Part shown: piece by piece, positions 18,513 to 27,566 of the stretch | How positions within the stretch are numbered: position 1 is the first letter of the stretch | Layout of the letters: each line of letters begins with the position of its first letter | Assembly: GCA_018828585.1 (NCBI GenBank) | Contig: JAHJVW010000052.1 | Location: 1 to 64,000 of the forward strand | Length of the DNA stretch: 64,000 bases | Source: Bacteroidota bacterium | GTDB lineage: Bacteria > Bacteroidota > Bacteroidia > Sphingobacteriales > Sphingobacteriaceae | Direction of reading: 5' to 3' | Program-made: the position numbers and the translations under genes | Notes under the pieces: model-generated | The model's database searches: none | Told to the model about the DNA's origin: nothing | The model's input: the letters and a program-made list of their open reading frames with translations, nothing else

Positions 18513-19619
18513 ATGAGTAGCATTATTTCGGCAATTGGTACCAGCAATCCTGAGAATCGTTTTTCTCAAGAGCAAATCTTTCATTTTATGAAGGATGCAC
18601 ACCAGCTGGATGCTCCAAGCGCTCGTCGATTAGAAAAACTATACCAAGTTTCGGGAATTGATTTTCGTCATTCGGTGTTAAACGATTTTGGAAAGATTAG
18701 AGGAGAATATGATTTTTTTGGAAACGGTTTAGGCTTAGAGCCTTTTCCGTCTACCTCACTTCGTGGAGATATTTTCCAATTTAAAGCTTTAGATTTAAGT
18801 ACTCATGCGATTGAGAATTGTCTTAATCAAATTAAAGGCTTTGATAAAACCAACATATCGCATTTAATTACAGTGAGTTGTACTGGGATGTATGCACCTG
18901 GCTTAGATATAGAAATTGTAGAAAAACTAGGTTTAAACCCAAATACCGAGCGGACTTGTATCAATTTTATGGGCTGCTATGGAGCGTTTAACGCATTAAA
19001 GGTTGCAGACTATATTTGTAGGGCAGAGCCAAATTCGAACGTATTAATTGTTGACGTTGAATTATGTACTTTGCATTTTCAGCGGGAAAACACTCTAGAT
19101 AATTGGTTGTCAAACTCTCTATTTGCTGATGGGGCTTCTGCAGTTTTGGTGCAAAATGAAGAATTCGCCACGGAAAAACTATTTAAAATAGATTCCTTTT
19201 ATACCGAAGTGGTTACCGAAGCTAAAAACGAAATGGCATGGAAAATTGGTAATCATGGTTTCGAAATGCAGTTGACTAATAAGGTATCTAAGCAAATCAA
19301 ATCAGGCATAAAAAATATATCGGAGAAATTGTTGAAAAAGGCAAATCTGGCTTTAGACGAAATCGGTTCTTTTGCTATACATCCAGGGGGAAGAAAAATA
19401 TTAGAGGTTTGTGATGAAGTTTTTCAATTAACAAATGCTCAAAATGAACATGCTTATACCGTTCTAAAAAACTTTGGTAACATGTCTTCAACGACTATTC
19501 TGTTTGTTTTAGACGAATTAAGCAAAAAATTAAAACTTAAAAACAACAACGAAAAAGTCATGAGTTTTGCCTTTGGTCCGGGATTAACTTTCGAAAGCAT
19601 GGTGTTAACTTATGCCTGA
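18513..19619 (+). CDS. type III polyketide synthase (chalcone/stilbene synthase family)
   Basis: Thiolase-fold ORF with Cys (NFMGCYGAFNALK), His (AIHPGGRKILE), Asn (KNFGNMSSTTILFVL) catalytic positions conserved. Confidence 0.92.
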   Translation: MSSIISAIGTSNPENRFSQEQIFHFMKDAHQLDAPSARRLEKLYQVSGIDFRHSVLNDFGKIRGEYDFFGNGLGLEPFPSTSLRGDIFQFKALDLSTHAIENCLNQIKGFDKTNISHLITVSCTGMYAPGLDIEIVEKLGLNPNTERTCINFMGCYGAFNALKVADYICRAEPNSNVLIVDVELCTLHFQRENTLDNWLSNSLFADGASAVLVQNEEFATEKLFKIDSFYTEVVTEAKNEMAWKIGNHGFEMQLTNKVSKQIKSGIKNISEKLLKKANLALDEIGSFAIHPGGRKILEVCDEVFQLTNAQNEHAYTVLKNFGNMSSTTILFVLDELSKKLKLKNNNEKVMSFAFGPGLTFESMVLTYA

Positions 19620-20307
19620 TTTTAGCAAACGCAGCAGCGAAGATGAAATCATGGATGACTTTGGGCTTTCTCACGAAGAATTAAATCCAGTTTTAAAAGA
19701 ACTCGATGTCATCAACAAATTACTCGGGGGTTTTTCTGTTTTTTTTGATGCCTTTAATAAAGTAAAAGTCAAATCCAAAGATTCCATTTCGGATTGGGGA
19801 TGCGGTAGTGGTGATACCTTTCAAGTACTTCAAAAGCAATTCGATAAGCAGAAAATCTATCCAACATATGTTGGAGTAGATGCTACGCCAGCAACCATAG
19901 AATATGCAAGTAAACAATTTGAAGGAAATTCAAAGGTGAGTTTTATTTTAAAAGACGTTTTAAAAGATGAGTTTAATGAAAATGAGTTTGATTTTGTGAT
20001 TAGCAGTTTATTTACACATCATTTTGAGGATGAGAAATGGTCGATATTGATAAAGAAAATGATGCATTCGTCTAAAAAAGCAGTTATCATTAATGACCTT
20101 CATCGTCATCCTTTGGCTTATTATTCTATTGGAATCTTAACACAGCTTTTCTCTAAATCACCCATGGTGAAACATGATAGCAAGGTTTCTGTAATGCGAA
20201 GCTTTAAAAAAAAGGAACTTGAAACGTTACTCGAAAAAGCAGGAGCAAAAAATTATACCATTAAATGGATGTGGGCTTTTAGGTGGCAAGTGATTATTTA
20301 TAAATGA
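19612..20307 (+). CDS. SAM-dependent methyltransferase
   Basis: SDWGCGSGDTFQVL, VGVDATPATIEYA, FVISSLFTHHFED; overlaps the PKS gene by 8 nt. Confidence 0.88.
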   Translation: MPDFSKRSSEDEIMDDFGLSHEELNPVLKELDVINKLLGGFSVFFDAFNKVKVKSKDSISDWGCGSGDTFQVLQKQFDKQKIYPTYVGVDATPATIEYASKQFEGNSKVSFILKDVLKDEFNENEFDFVISSLFTHHFEDEKWSILIKKMMHSSKKAVIINDLHRHPLAYYSIGILTQLFSKSPMVKHDSKVSVMRSFKKKELETLLEKAGAKNYTIKWMWAFRWQVIIYK

Positions 20308-21431
20308 ATGCAAAACCAAATATTGTAATTATTGGAGGAGGCTTGGCTGGTTTAATCAATGCAATTGTTTTGGCTAAAGCAGGTTTTGAAGTCAAAGTTA
20401 TCGAACGCAAAAGCTATCCATTTCATAAAGTTTGTGGCGAATACATCAGTAACGAAGTTTTACCATTTCTTAAAACTTTAGGATTAAATCCCGAGGATTG
20501 GGACGCTTCAAAAATATCGAATTTAAAAATAAGTGCCCCAAATGGTAAGTCATTATCTGCAAAATTAGATTTAGGTGCATTCGGCATTAGCCGTTACCAA
20601 TTAGATTTTGAATGTTACCAATTGGCAAAATCTTTAGGCGTTAATTTTTTGCTCAACACTAAAGTTTTAGACGTTTCATTTTTGGATGAAAAATTTGAAA
20701 TTGAAACCCCGACTCAAAAAATAAAAGCCGATTTAATCATTGGCGCTTTTGGAAAAAGATCTAATCTAGATCAAAAACTTAATCGTAAATTTTTCTATCA
20801 ACGCAGTCCCTATTTAGGCGTCAAATATCATATCCAAACTGATTTTCCAAAAAATTTAATTCAGCTAGACAATTTCGAAGGTGGTTATTGTGGGATCAGT
20901 AAAATTGAAAAGGATTTCTATTGTTTGTGCTATTTGGCCGAAAACAAACACCTAAAAAATTATGGTTCTATCCCAGTAATGGAAGAAAACATTCTTTATC
21001 AGAATCCGCTTCTTAAAAATATTTTTAAACAATCTCATTTTTTGTGGAAACAACCCGAAACGATTAATGAGATTTCTTTTGAACAAAAGTCATTAATAGA
21101 AAATCACATTTTAATGTGTGGAGATACCGCTGGAATGATTGCACCACTATGTGGAAACGGAATGGCCATAGCCATACATTCGGCTAAAATTTTAGCCGAA
21201 GAGATTATTGAGCAATGCTCAGAGGGAATTAATCCTAAAAAAAGAGCAACGCTCGAAAATCGATATCAACAAAAATGGCATCGGGAATTTGCTTTGCGTC
21301 TAAAAATCGGACGAGGGATTCAAAATATTTTCGGTAATAAAATTTTGACTTCACTCGCTGTTTCTTCCTTGCGGAAATTTCCATCTTTGACTCAAAAAAT
21401 CATTCGAAAAACTCACGGTAAACCATTTTAA
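20304..21431 (+). CDS. FAD-dependent oxidoreductase (geranylgeranyl reductase / PHBH-like superfamily)
   Basis: IVIIGGGLAGLINAIVLAKAG, KVCGEYIS, LMCGDTAGMIAPLCGNGMAIAIHSA; 4-nt overlap with methyltransferase. Confidence 0.88.
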   Translation: MNAKPNIVIIGGGLAGLINAIVLAKAGFEVKVIERKSYPFHKVCGEYISNEVLPFLKTLGLNPEDWDASKISNLKISAPNGKSLSAKLDLGAFGISRYQLDFECYQLAKSLGVNFLLNTKVLDVSFLDEKFEIETPTQKIKADLIIGAFGKRSNLDQKLNRKFFYQRSPYLGVKYHIQTDFPKNLIQLDNFEGGYCGISKIEKDFYCLCYLAENKHLKNYGSIPVMEENILYQNPLLKNIFKQSHFLWKQPETINEISFEQKSLIENHILMCGDTAGMIAPLCGNGMAIAIHSAKILAEEIIEQCSEGINPKKRATLENRYQQKWHREFALRLKIGRGIQNIFGNKILTSLAVSSLRKFPSLTQKIIRKTHGKPF

Positions 21432-21451
21432 AAAAATATTTATCTTGCAGA

Positions 21452-22528
21452 ATGAAATTACGGACCTTAGTTTTCTTAAATGCATTTGCTGTTGGGATCT
21501 CCATTGGTTGCGTAAACTTATATTTTCAACACAATTGGTACTGGTTTTTAATTTCTCTCAGTGTTGCCACTGTTGTAAGTTATTTCGTTTTCTATTATTT
21601 GATAGAAAAATATGTCTACTCTAAAATTAAAATCATCTATAAAATGATACACAGTTTAAAACTAGGCAGAGATTTAAAAGATGCTTTAGGTGAATACGTA
21701 AGTCCTGATCCAATTAATGATGTAGAACAAGAAGTAAAAGAGTGGGCAAGAGACAAAAAATCAGAGATTGACGATTTAAAGAAACAAGAGAAATTCCGTC
21801 GTGAATTTTTATCAAATATTTCACACGAATTTAAAACTCCTCTTTTTGCGATTGAAGGTTATGTGGAAGCTTTACAAGACGGGGGATTAGAAGACCCAGA
21901 AACAGCAAAAAATTTCTTAAATAAAGTTTCTAAAAATGTAGATCGCTTATCTTTTTTAATAAAAGATTTAAATGAAATATCTAAACTAGAAAGCGGTGAA
22001 ATTCCCATCAATTATCAAAAGTTTGAGCTGACCTCCTTAGTAAAGGAAGTGATGGAGTCCTTAGAGTTGAAGGCAAAAAAATATAAAATCAACTTGGCAT
22101 TTAAAGATAAATATGATGTGCCAACTTGGGTTGAAGCTGATAGAGAAAAGATAAGACAGGTTTTAGTGAACTTGATAGACAATTCTTTCAAATACGGAAA
22201 AGAAAATGGGACCACTTCAATCACCATATTTCAGCTCCATGATCAATATTTAATAGAAATAACAGATGATGGAATAGGTATTGAAGAACAATGTTTACCA
22301 AGATTATTTGAGCGCTTTTACCGTACTGACACCAGCCGTTCTAGACAAATTGGAGGCTCAGGACTGGGTTTAGCTATTGTGAAACATATTGTTGAAGCTC
22401 ATGATCAAACCATTAATGTAAGAAGTACCTCTGGTATAGGATCTACTTTTGGGTTTACATTAAAACGATGTAAAGATGCCCGCATAAATATTCCTTTAAT
22501 TAATACCAACCCAATACTTAAAACTTAA
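21452..22528 (+). CDS. sensor histidine kinase (PhoR-like)
   Basis: FLSNISHEFKTPLFAIEGYVEAL, VLVNLIDNSFKYG, GGSGLGLAIVKHIVEAH. Confidence 0.92.
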   Translation: MKLRTLVFLNAFAVGISIGCVNLYFQHNWYWFLISLSVATVVSYFVFYYLIEKYVYSKIKIIYKMIHSLKLGRDLKDALGEYVSPDPINDVEQEVKEWARDKKSEIDDLKKQEKFRREFLSNISHEFKTPLFAIEGYVEALQDGGLEDPETAKNFLNKVSKNVDRLSFLIKDLNEISKLESGEIPINYQKFELTSLVKEVMESLELKAKKYKINLAFKDKYDVPTWVEADREKIRQVLVNLIDNSFKYGKENGTTSITIFQLHDQYLIEITDDGIGIEEQCLPRLFERFYRTDTSRSRQIGGSGLGLAIVKHIVEAHDQTINVRSTSGIGSTFGFTLKRCKDARINIPLINTNPILKT

Positions 22529-22541
22529 CACTATATTAACA
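22525..22541 (+). promoter_or_regulatory. Pho-box-like direct repeat TTAACA-ctata-TTAACA
   Basis: Two exact TTAACA hexamers with 11-bp period, followed by a -7-like TAGTTTTG at 22551-22558. Confidence 0.6.
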
Positions 22542-22550
22542 TAGGGATAG

Positions 22551-22558
22551 TAGTTTTG
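22551..22558 (+). promoter_or_regulatory. Bacteroidota -7 element (TAGTTTTG) upstream of DUF47-Pit
   Basis: TAnnTTTG match 23 nt before the ATG. Confidence 0.55.
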
Positions 22559-22581
22559 CAGTCTAAAACTATTGATTAGTA

Positions 22582-23223
22582 ATGAACAATATATTCTCTT
22601 ATTTCATCCCAAAAGACAGAAAATTTTTTCCTCTTTTTGAAAGTGCCAGTTCCAATTTAGTAGAAATGTCTGTAATGCTTAAGAAGCTTGTTAACACAGA
22701 TGATTTAGCAGCCAGAGAGCCTTTACATAAGGAAATAGAACAGTTAGAGCATAAAGGTGACGAGATCACTCATCAAATCTATTTAGAATTAGGTAAAACT
22801 TTCATTACTCCGTTTGATAGAGAGGATATACATACCCTTGCTACTGCGTTGGATGATGTTGCTGACTACATGCATGGTAGTTCTAATCGTATTTTGCTTT
22901 ATAATGTATTCGACATGACAGAGCCTATCAAAAAATTAGCTGAGTTAGTAGCTCAGAGCTGTGTTGACGTGGATAAAGCAATTAAAGAACTGAAAAACCT
23001 TAAGAACATTCGAGTTATTACTGATTCTTGTGTGAGAATTAATAGCATCGAAAATCAGGCTGATTACGTATTTGACAAAGCTATTGGCGATTTATTCGAT
23101 TTTGAAGAAGACGCTAAAGTAATTATGAAGTATAAAGAAGTATTAAATGGCTTAGAAACAGCCACAGATATGTGCGAAGATGTTGCCAATGTTTTAGAAA
23201 CCATATTGGTAAAAAACGCATAA
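22582..23223 (+). CDS. DUF47 / PhoU-like phosphate transport regulator
   Basis: HKGDEITHQIYLELGKTFITPFDREDIHTLATALDDVADY. Confidence 0.93.
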   Translation: MNNIFSYFIPKDRKFFPLFESASSNLVEMSVMLKKLVNTDDLAAREPLHKEIEQLEHKGDEITHQIYLELGKTFITPFDREDIHTLATALDDVADYMHGSSNRILLYNVFDMTEPIKKLAELVAQSCVDVDKAIKELKNLKNIRVITDSCVRINSIENQADYVFDKAIGDLFDFEEDAKVIMKYKEVLNGLETATDMCEDVANVLETILVKNA

Positions 23224-23244
23224 ACCTAAAAAAATCTTGTTATA

Positions 23245-24255
23245 ATGGTTACTACACTCCTTATCATTGTTATCATCTTGGCAATTTGCTTTGATTTTAT
23301 CAATGGTTTTCACGATGCTGCCAACTCTATTGCTACCATTGTATCAACCAAAGTTTTAAGCCCTTTTCAGGCAGTACTTTGGGCAGCATTATTCAATTTT
23401 GCTGCTTACTTTTGGTTTACAGATCATGGTGTCGCTGGAACTGTACAAAAATTGGTTAATCCAAACTATGTCACACTAGAGGTTATTTTGTCTGCATTAT
23501 TAGCTGCAATATCTTGGAATTTATTGACTTGGTGGTACGGGATACCATCTAGTTCTTCCCATACCTTAATTGGTGGTTTTGCAGGAGCGGGTATGGCACA
23601 TGCAATTTTTATGGGAGATTCAGCATTAATCGCTGTTAATCTTCCCTCCATTTTAAAAGTCGTTGCTTTTATTGTATTAGCACCTATAATAGGAATGATT
23701 ATCGCCATTGTTATTAACTTGATTATTATTAATATCTCTAAAAATGCAAGACCTTCCGTTGCAGAAAAATGGTTTAAAAGGCTTCAATTAGTTTCATCAG
23801 CAGCATTAAGTTTTACTCATGGTGGTAACGATGCCCAAAAAGTAATGGGAATTATATTTGCTGCATTAATTGCAAACAACGTAGTTGCTCCAGGCTCTCC
23901 AATGCCAGAATGGATTCCAATAGCCTGTTTTACTGCCATTGCACTAGGTACGATGAGTGGCGGATGGAAAATTGTTAAAACGATGGGTACAAAAATCACT
24001 AAAGTAACTGCTTTAGAAGGGGTAAGTGCCGAAACCGCAGGTGCGATAACTTTAGGAATAACAGAGCATTTTGGTATTCCAGTTTCTACTACACATACTA
24101 TAACAGGTTCTATTATTGGAGTTGGATTAACAAAAAGAGTTTCTGCTGTGAGGTGGGGAGTTACTTATAGCCTAGTTTGGGCATGGATTTTAACCATTCC
24201 AGTTTCAGCTGTTTTGGCAGGTATTGTTTACTCGATTGTCCGCCTAATTTTGTAA
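23245..24255 (+). CDS. pit: inorganic phosphate transporter (Pit family)
   Basis: FDFINGFHDAANSIATIVSTKVL, GIPSSSSHTLIGG, SFTHGGNDAQKVMGII. Confidence 0.95.
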   Translation: MVTTLLIIVIILAICFDFINGFHDAANSIATIVSTKVLSPFQAVLWAALFNFAAYFWFTDHGVAGTVQKLVNPNYVTLEVILSALLAAISWNLLTWWYGIPSSSSHTLIGGFAGAGMAHAIFMGDSALIAVNLPSILKVVAFIVLAPIIGMIIAIVINLIIINISKNARPSVAEKWFKRLQLVSSAALSFTHGGNDAQKVMGIIFAALIANNVVAPGSPMPEWIPIACFTAIALGTMSGGWKIVKTMGTKITKVTALEGVSAETAGAITLGITEHFGIPVSTTHTITGSIIGVGLTKRVSAVRWGVTYSLVWAWILTIPVSAVLAGIVYSIVRLIL

Positions 24256-24270
24256 GCTGTTATCGCTTTA

Positions 24271-24316
24271 AAAAAAAGAAGGTCTTTCTGCAAAAGCAGA
24301 AAGACCTTCTTTTTTT
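24271..24316. terminator. bidirectional intrinsic terminator
   Basis: AAAAAAAGAAGGTCTTTCTGC-aaaa-GCAGAAAGACCTTCTTTTTTT, 21-bp perfect arms between convergent genes. Confidence 0.92.
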
Positions 24317-24317
24317 A

Positions 24318-26660
24318 TTATTTTGAAGGCTTCAACTCATTAATCTGTACTTGTGGCATCAATACAGGATGAACTTTTTCTACCGTTAATTCTTTTGCCA
24401 ATTCAAAAGACTTACGTTGCTTCATATTCATTGAAGAAGCACCAATTTTTATTTCATACTTTCCAGCTTCTGCCACCCATGCGCTTTTTTCAGAATCAAA
24501 AGAGGCTAGGTCTTTAGCGCTTAAAGTGAACGTTATTGTCTGTTTTTCTTTAGGTTGAAGTAATTTTGTTTTAGCAAAACCTTTTAACTCCTCCGTTGGC
24601 TTTATTAATTCATGAGCTGGGGCTGACAAGTATAACTGTACTACCTCTTTCCCTGCTTTTTTACCACTATTGGTGATATCAATTGTCGCTGCTATACTTC
24701 CGTTAAAGTTTGGACTGTTTAATTTGAGATTGCTGTAAGTAAAGTTCGAATAACTTAAACCGTAACCAAATTCATAAGCTGGTTTCACATTAAAAGTATT
24801 GTTATAACGATAACCTACAAAAATTCCTTCGTTATAAGTTACTTCTGAAGGATGGCCCATAGAAAAGCCTCCAATACCCTTTACCTCGTCATCAGATAGA
24901 TTTCTACCTGGGAAATATTTAGCACTTGGTACTGCCTGATAACTAGTAGGAAAAGTAACAGCCAATTTACCTGATGGGTTTACTTTCCCACTTAGAATAT
25001 CAGCGATAGCATTTCCTGCTTCTTGCCCACCTTGCCAAGCTAATAAAATAGCATCTGCATCTTCTCTCCATGAAACCACGTCCATTACTCCTCCTGTATT
25101 TAAAATTACAACAAGCTTTTTGTTTTGAGCATGGAATGCAATGGATACCTGATGAATTAATGCTTTCTCGGCATCACTTAAATAATAATCATTTTCTACT
25201 TTTCTATCCTGAAATTCGCCTGAATTTCTGCCAATCGTAATGAATGCGACATCACTACTCAACGCCTTTTGTTTCAATAAGTCTTCTTGAATAGTCATTT
25301 CAGATATAGGAGTCGGCAATTCAAAAAAGAATTTTTTAGGGGGTTGTTTTGCTTTTTCTGCTTTGATAAATGCCGAGTAGCTACCTGATAAATCTTCATC
25401 CACATGATAACCTGCATTTTTTAAACCATCAACCAAAGAAATAGTGTATGCCTCATTCACATCTCCACTACCAGTTCCTCCAGAAATAAAATCGTAAGAA
25501 GTGTTTCCAAATGCTGCTATATTTTTGATTTGATGCATTGGTAAGGTTTGATTTAAATTTTTTAGAAGCACCATACCATCCGCTGCTGCATTTCTTGCAA
25601 TAATCGCATGTGCTTTCAGATCTGGATGATTTGTAAATGGATATTTTTTAAAAGTTGGTGACGATAATATGAGATTGGCTAATCTAACAGCATTTTCATC
25701 AATGATACTAACAGATAAAAATCCATCTTTTATAGCTGCTAAAATATCAGCAACCTGCTTGGATGTTCCCGGCATTAAAAGATCATTTCCAGCTCTCATT
25801 TGCTCAACGGCATTGTCTCCCCCAAACCAATCTGTCATCACCAAGCCTTTAAATCCCCATTCTTTACGAAGAATGGTAGTGAGTAAATCGTATTCCTGAG
25901 AAGTATAAGTACCATTTAATTTATTATAAGAACTCATCACTGTCCATGGTTGTGATTTCTTCACAGCAATTTCAAAACCTTTTAAATAGATTTCTCGCAA
26001 AGCTCTTTCACTTATAATGGTATTTACCAAGTTTCTGTTGGTCTCTTGATTGTTAGCTACAAAATGCTTTAAGGAAGTGCCAACACCATTAGATTCTATT
26101 CCATTAATCATTGCAGCTGCAATATTTCCTACAACTAAAGGATCTTCTGAATAATATTCAAAATTTCTTCCTCCTAAAGGATTTCTTTGGATATTGATGG
26201 CTGGGGCTAATAAAACGTCTACACCGTATTCTTTAACTTCACTACCCATAGCTTGGCCCACTTTTTTTACCAATGTAGTGTCCCATGATGAAGCCAATAA
26301 ACTTCCGATTGGAAACGCCGTACAATAAAAAGTTTTATCGGGCTGGCTTTTTCTCACTGGTTGTATTCTTAATCCGGCTGGTCCGTCTGCCAACACAATA
26401 GTTGGTAAATTTAGTCTCGGGATAGCAAAAGTTGTACCCGCGGCACCTTCCACCAAATCCTGAGTTTGGCCTACAGTTGGGCCATTATTCAAATCAATAC
26501 CAGGTAGTTTCATCCCTTTACCTACTAAAAATTTTACTTTTTCATCTAAAGTCATTTTAGAGACTAAGGCTTTTGCTTTGCTTAAGTTCTGGTTTTGGGC
26601 AAAAGCTCCAAAACCCATTTGAATAAAAATAAATATTGGGAGTAATTTTTTCATTTTCAA
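24318..26660 (-). CDS. glycoside hydrolase family 3 (beta-glucosidase-like), secreted
   Basis: GH3 core: LAPAINIQRNPLGGRNFEYYSEDPLVVGNIA, KHFVANNQETNR, VMTDWFGG. Confidence 0.94.
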   Translation of the reverse strand: MKMKKLLPIFIFIQMGFGAFAQNQNLSKAKALVSKMTLDEKVKFLVGKGMKLPGIDLNNGPTVGQTQDLVEGAAGTTFAIPRLNLPTIVLADGPAGLRIQPVRKSQPDKTFYCTAFPIGSLLASSWDTTLVKKVGQAMGSEVKEYGVDVLLAPAINIQRNPLGGRNFEYYSEDPLVVGNIAAAMINGIESNGVGTSLKHFVANNQETNRNLVNTIISERALREIYLKGFEIAVKKSQPWTVMSSYNKLNGTYTSQEYDLLTTILRKEWGFKGLVMTDWFGGDNAVEQMRAGNDLLMPGTSKQVADILAAIKDGFLSVSIIDENAVRLANLILSSPTFKKYPFTNHPDLKAHAIIARNAAADGMVLLKNLNQTLPMHQIKNIAAFGNTSYDFISGGTGSGDVNEAYTISLVDGLKNAGYHVDEDLSGSYSAFIKAEKAKQPPKKFFFELPTPISEMTIQEDLLKQKALSSDVAFITIGRNSGEFQDRKVENDYYLSDAEKALIHQVSIAFHAQNKKLVVILNTGGVMDVVSWREDADAILLAWQGGQEAGNAIADILSGKVNPSGKLAVTFPTSYQAVPSAKYFPGRNLSDDEVKGIGGFSMGHPSEVTYNEGIFVGYRYNNTFNVKPAYEFGYGLSYSNFTYSNLKLNSPNFNGSIAATIDITNSGKKAGKEVVQLYLSAPAHELIKPTEELKGFAKTKLLQPKEKQTITFTLSAKDLASFDSEKSAWVAEAGKYEIKIGASSMNMKQRKSFELAKELTVEKVHPVLMPQVQINELKPSK

Positions 26661-26669
26661 TAATTTAGG

Positions 26670-26702
26670 TTTATCATTATGTTATAATGACACAATGATA
26701 AA
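26670..26702. promoter_or_regulatory. candidate operator between GH3 and the NUDIX-HTH regulator
   Basis: TTTATCATT(26670-26678)/AATGATAAA(26694-26702) perfect 9-bp arms; nested TCATTAT-GTT-ATAATGA (26674-26690). Confidence 0.6.
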
Positions 26703-26762
26703 TAAAACATTTAAAATTTCATATTTATTTTTTTTTGCCTTTGGTACTATTAGTTTTGCTTA

Positions 26763-27536
26763 ATGGATTTAAGGAATAGGATATCATCTCATTATCAAAA
26801 TGGCCAAGAAATATATTTGAGAAATATTTCTATAGACTGCGTTATTTTTGGTTTTCATGAAAACGAGCTGAAAGTATTATTGCTACATACGCTTTATTCT
26901 AATTTGTGGGCTTTACCCGGAGGCTTCATCCTAAAAGAAGAACATATGGATGATGCAGCAGATAGAATATTGTTAGATCGTACAGGTCTCGATAATATTT
27001 ATTTGCAGCAGTTTCATGTATTTAGCAAACCAGAAAGATCGACAAAAGAAATCAATCAGAAATTTTTGAAAAACTTAGGATTGGAACTTGAGGAAAGTTG
27101 GATGTTTGAGCGCTTTGTAACTGTTGGTTACAATGCTTTAGTAGATTTTAACAAGGTAAAAAAATTAGAGTCTGATATTTTTTCATCTAAATGCGAATGG
27201 TTTAATATAGATTCGCTGCCTGATATGCATTTAGATCATCAAGAAATAATTAATACAGCCTTGGAAAAAATGCAACTAGACCTAAATTATCATCCTATTG
27301 GCTATAATTTATTACCCGAAAAATTTACCATGCCAGAGCTTCAGAAGTTGTATGAAACTGTCTTAAATAAGAAATTAGATCGAAGGAACTTTCAAAGAAA
27401 AATAATCGGAGCAAAAATTCTTAAACGACTAGAAGAAACTAAAAAAGGGGTCGCCCATAAAGCACCACATTATTACAAATTTGATCTGAAGAATTATCAA
27501 ACAGCATTAAAAGTAGGACTAGGGTTTGACTTATAA
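26763..27536 (+). CDS. NUDIX-domain transcriptional regulator (NrtR/AraR-like, C-terminal wHTH)
   Basis: N-terminal NUDIX (LWALPGGFILKEEHMDDAADRIL) plus C-terminal FTMPELQKLYETVLNKKLDRRNFQRKI winged-HTH pattern. Confidence 0.85.
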   Translation: MDLRNRISSHYQNGQEIYLRNISIDCVIFGFHENELKVLLLHTLYSNLWALPGGFILKEEHMDDAADRILLDRTGLDNIYLQQFHVFSKPERSTKEINQKFLKNLGLELEESWMFERFVTVGYNALVDFNKVKKLESDIFSSKCEWFNIDSLPDMHLDHQEIINTALEKMQLDLNYHPIGYNLLPEKFTMPELQKLYETVLNKKLDRRNFQRKIIGAKILKRLEETKKGVAHKAPHYYKFDLKNYQTALKVGLGFDL

Positions 27537-27566
27537 TAAGCTTTATTTAATTATTTGACATCAAAT

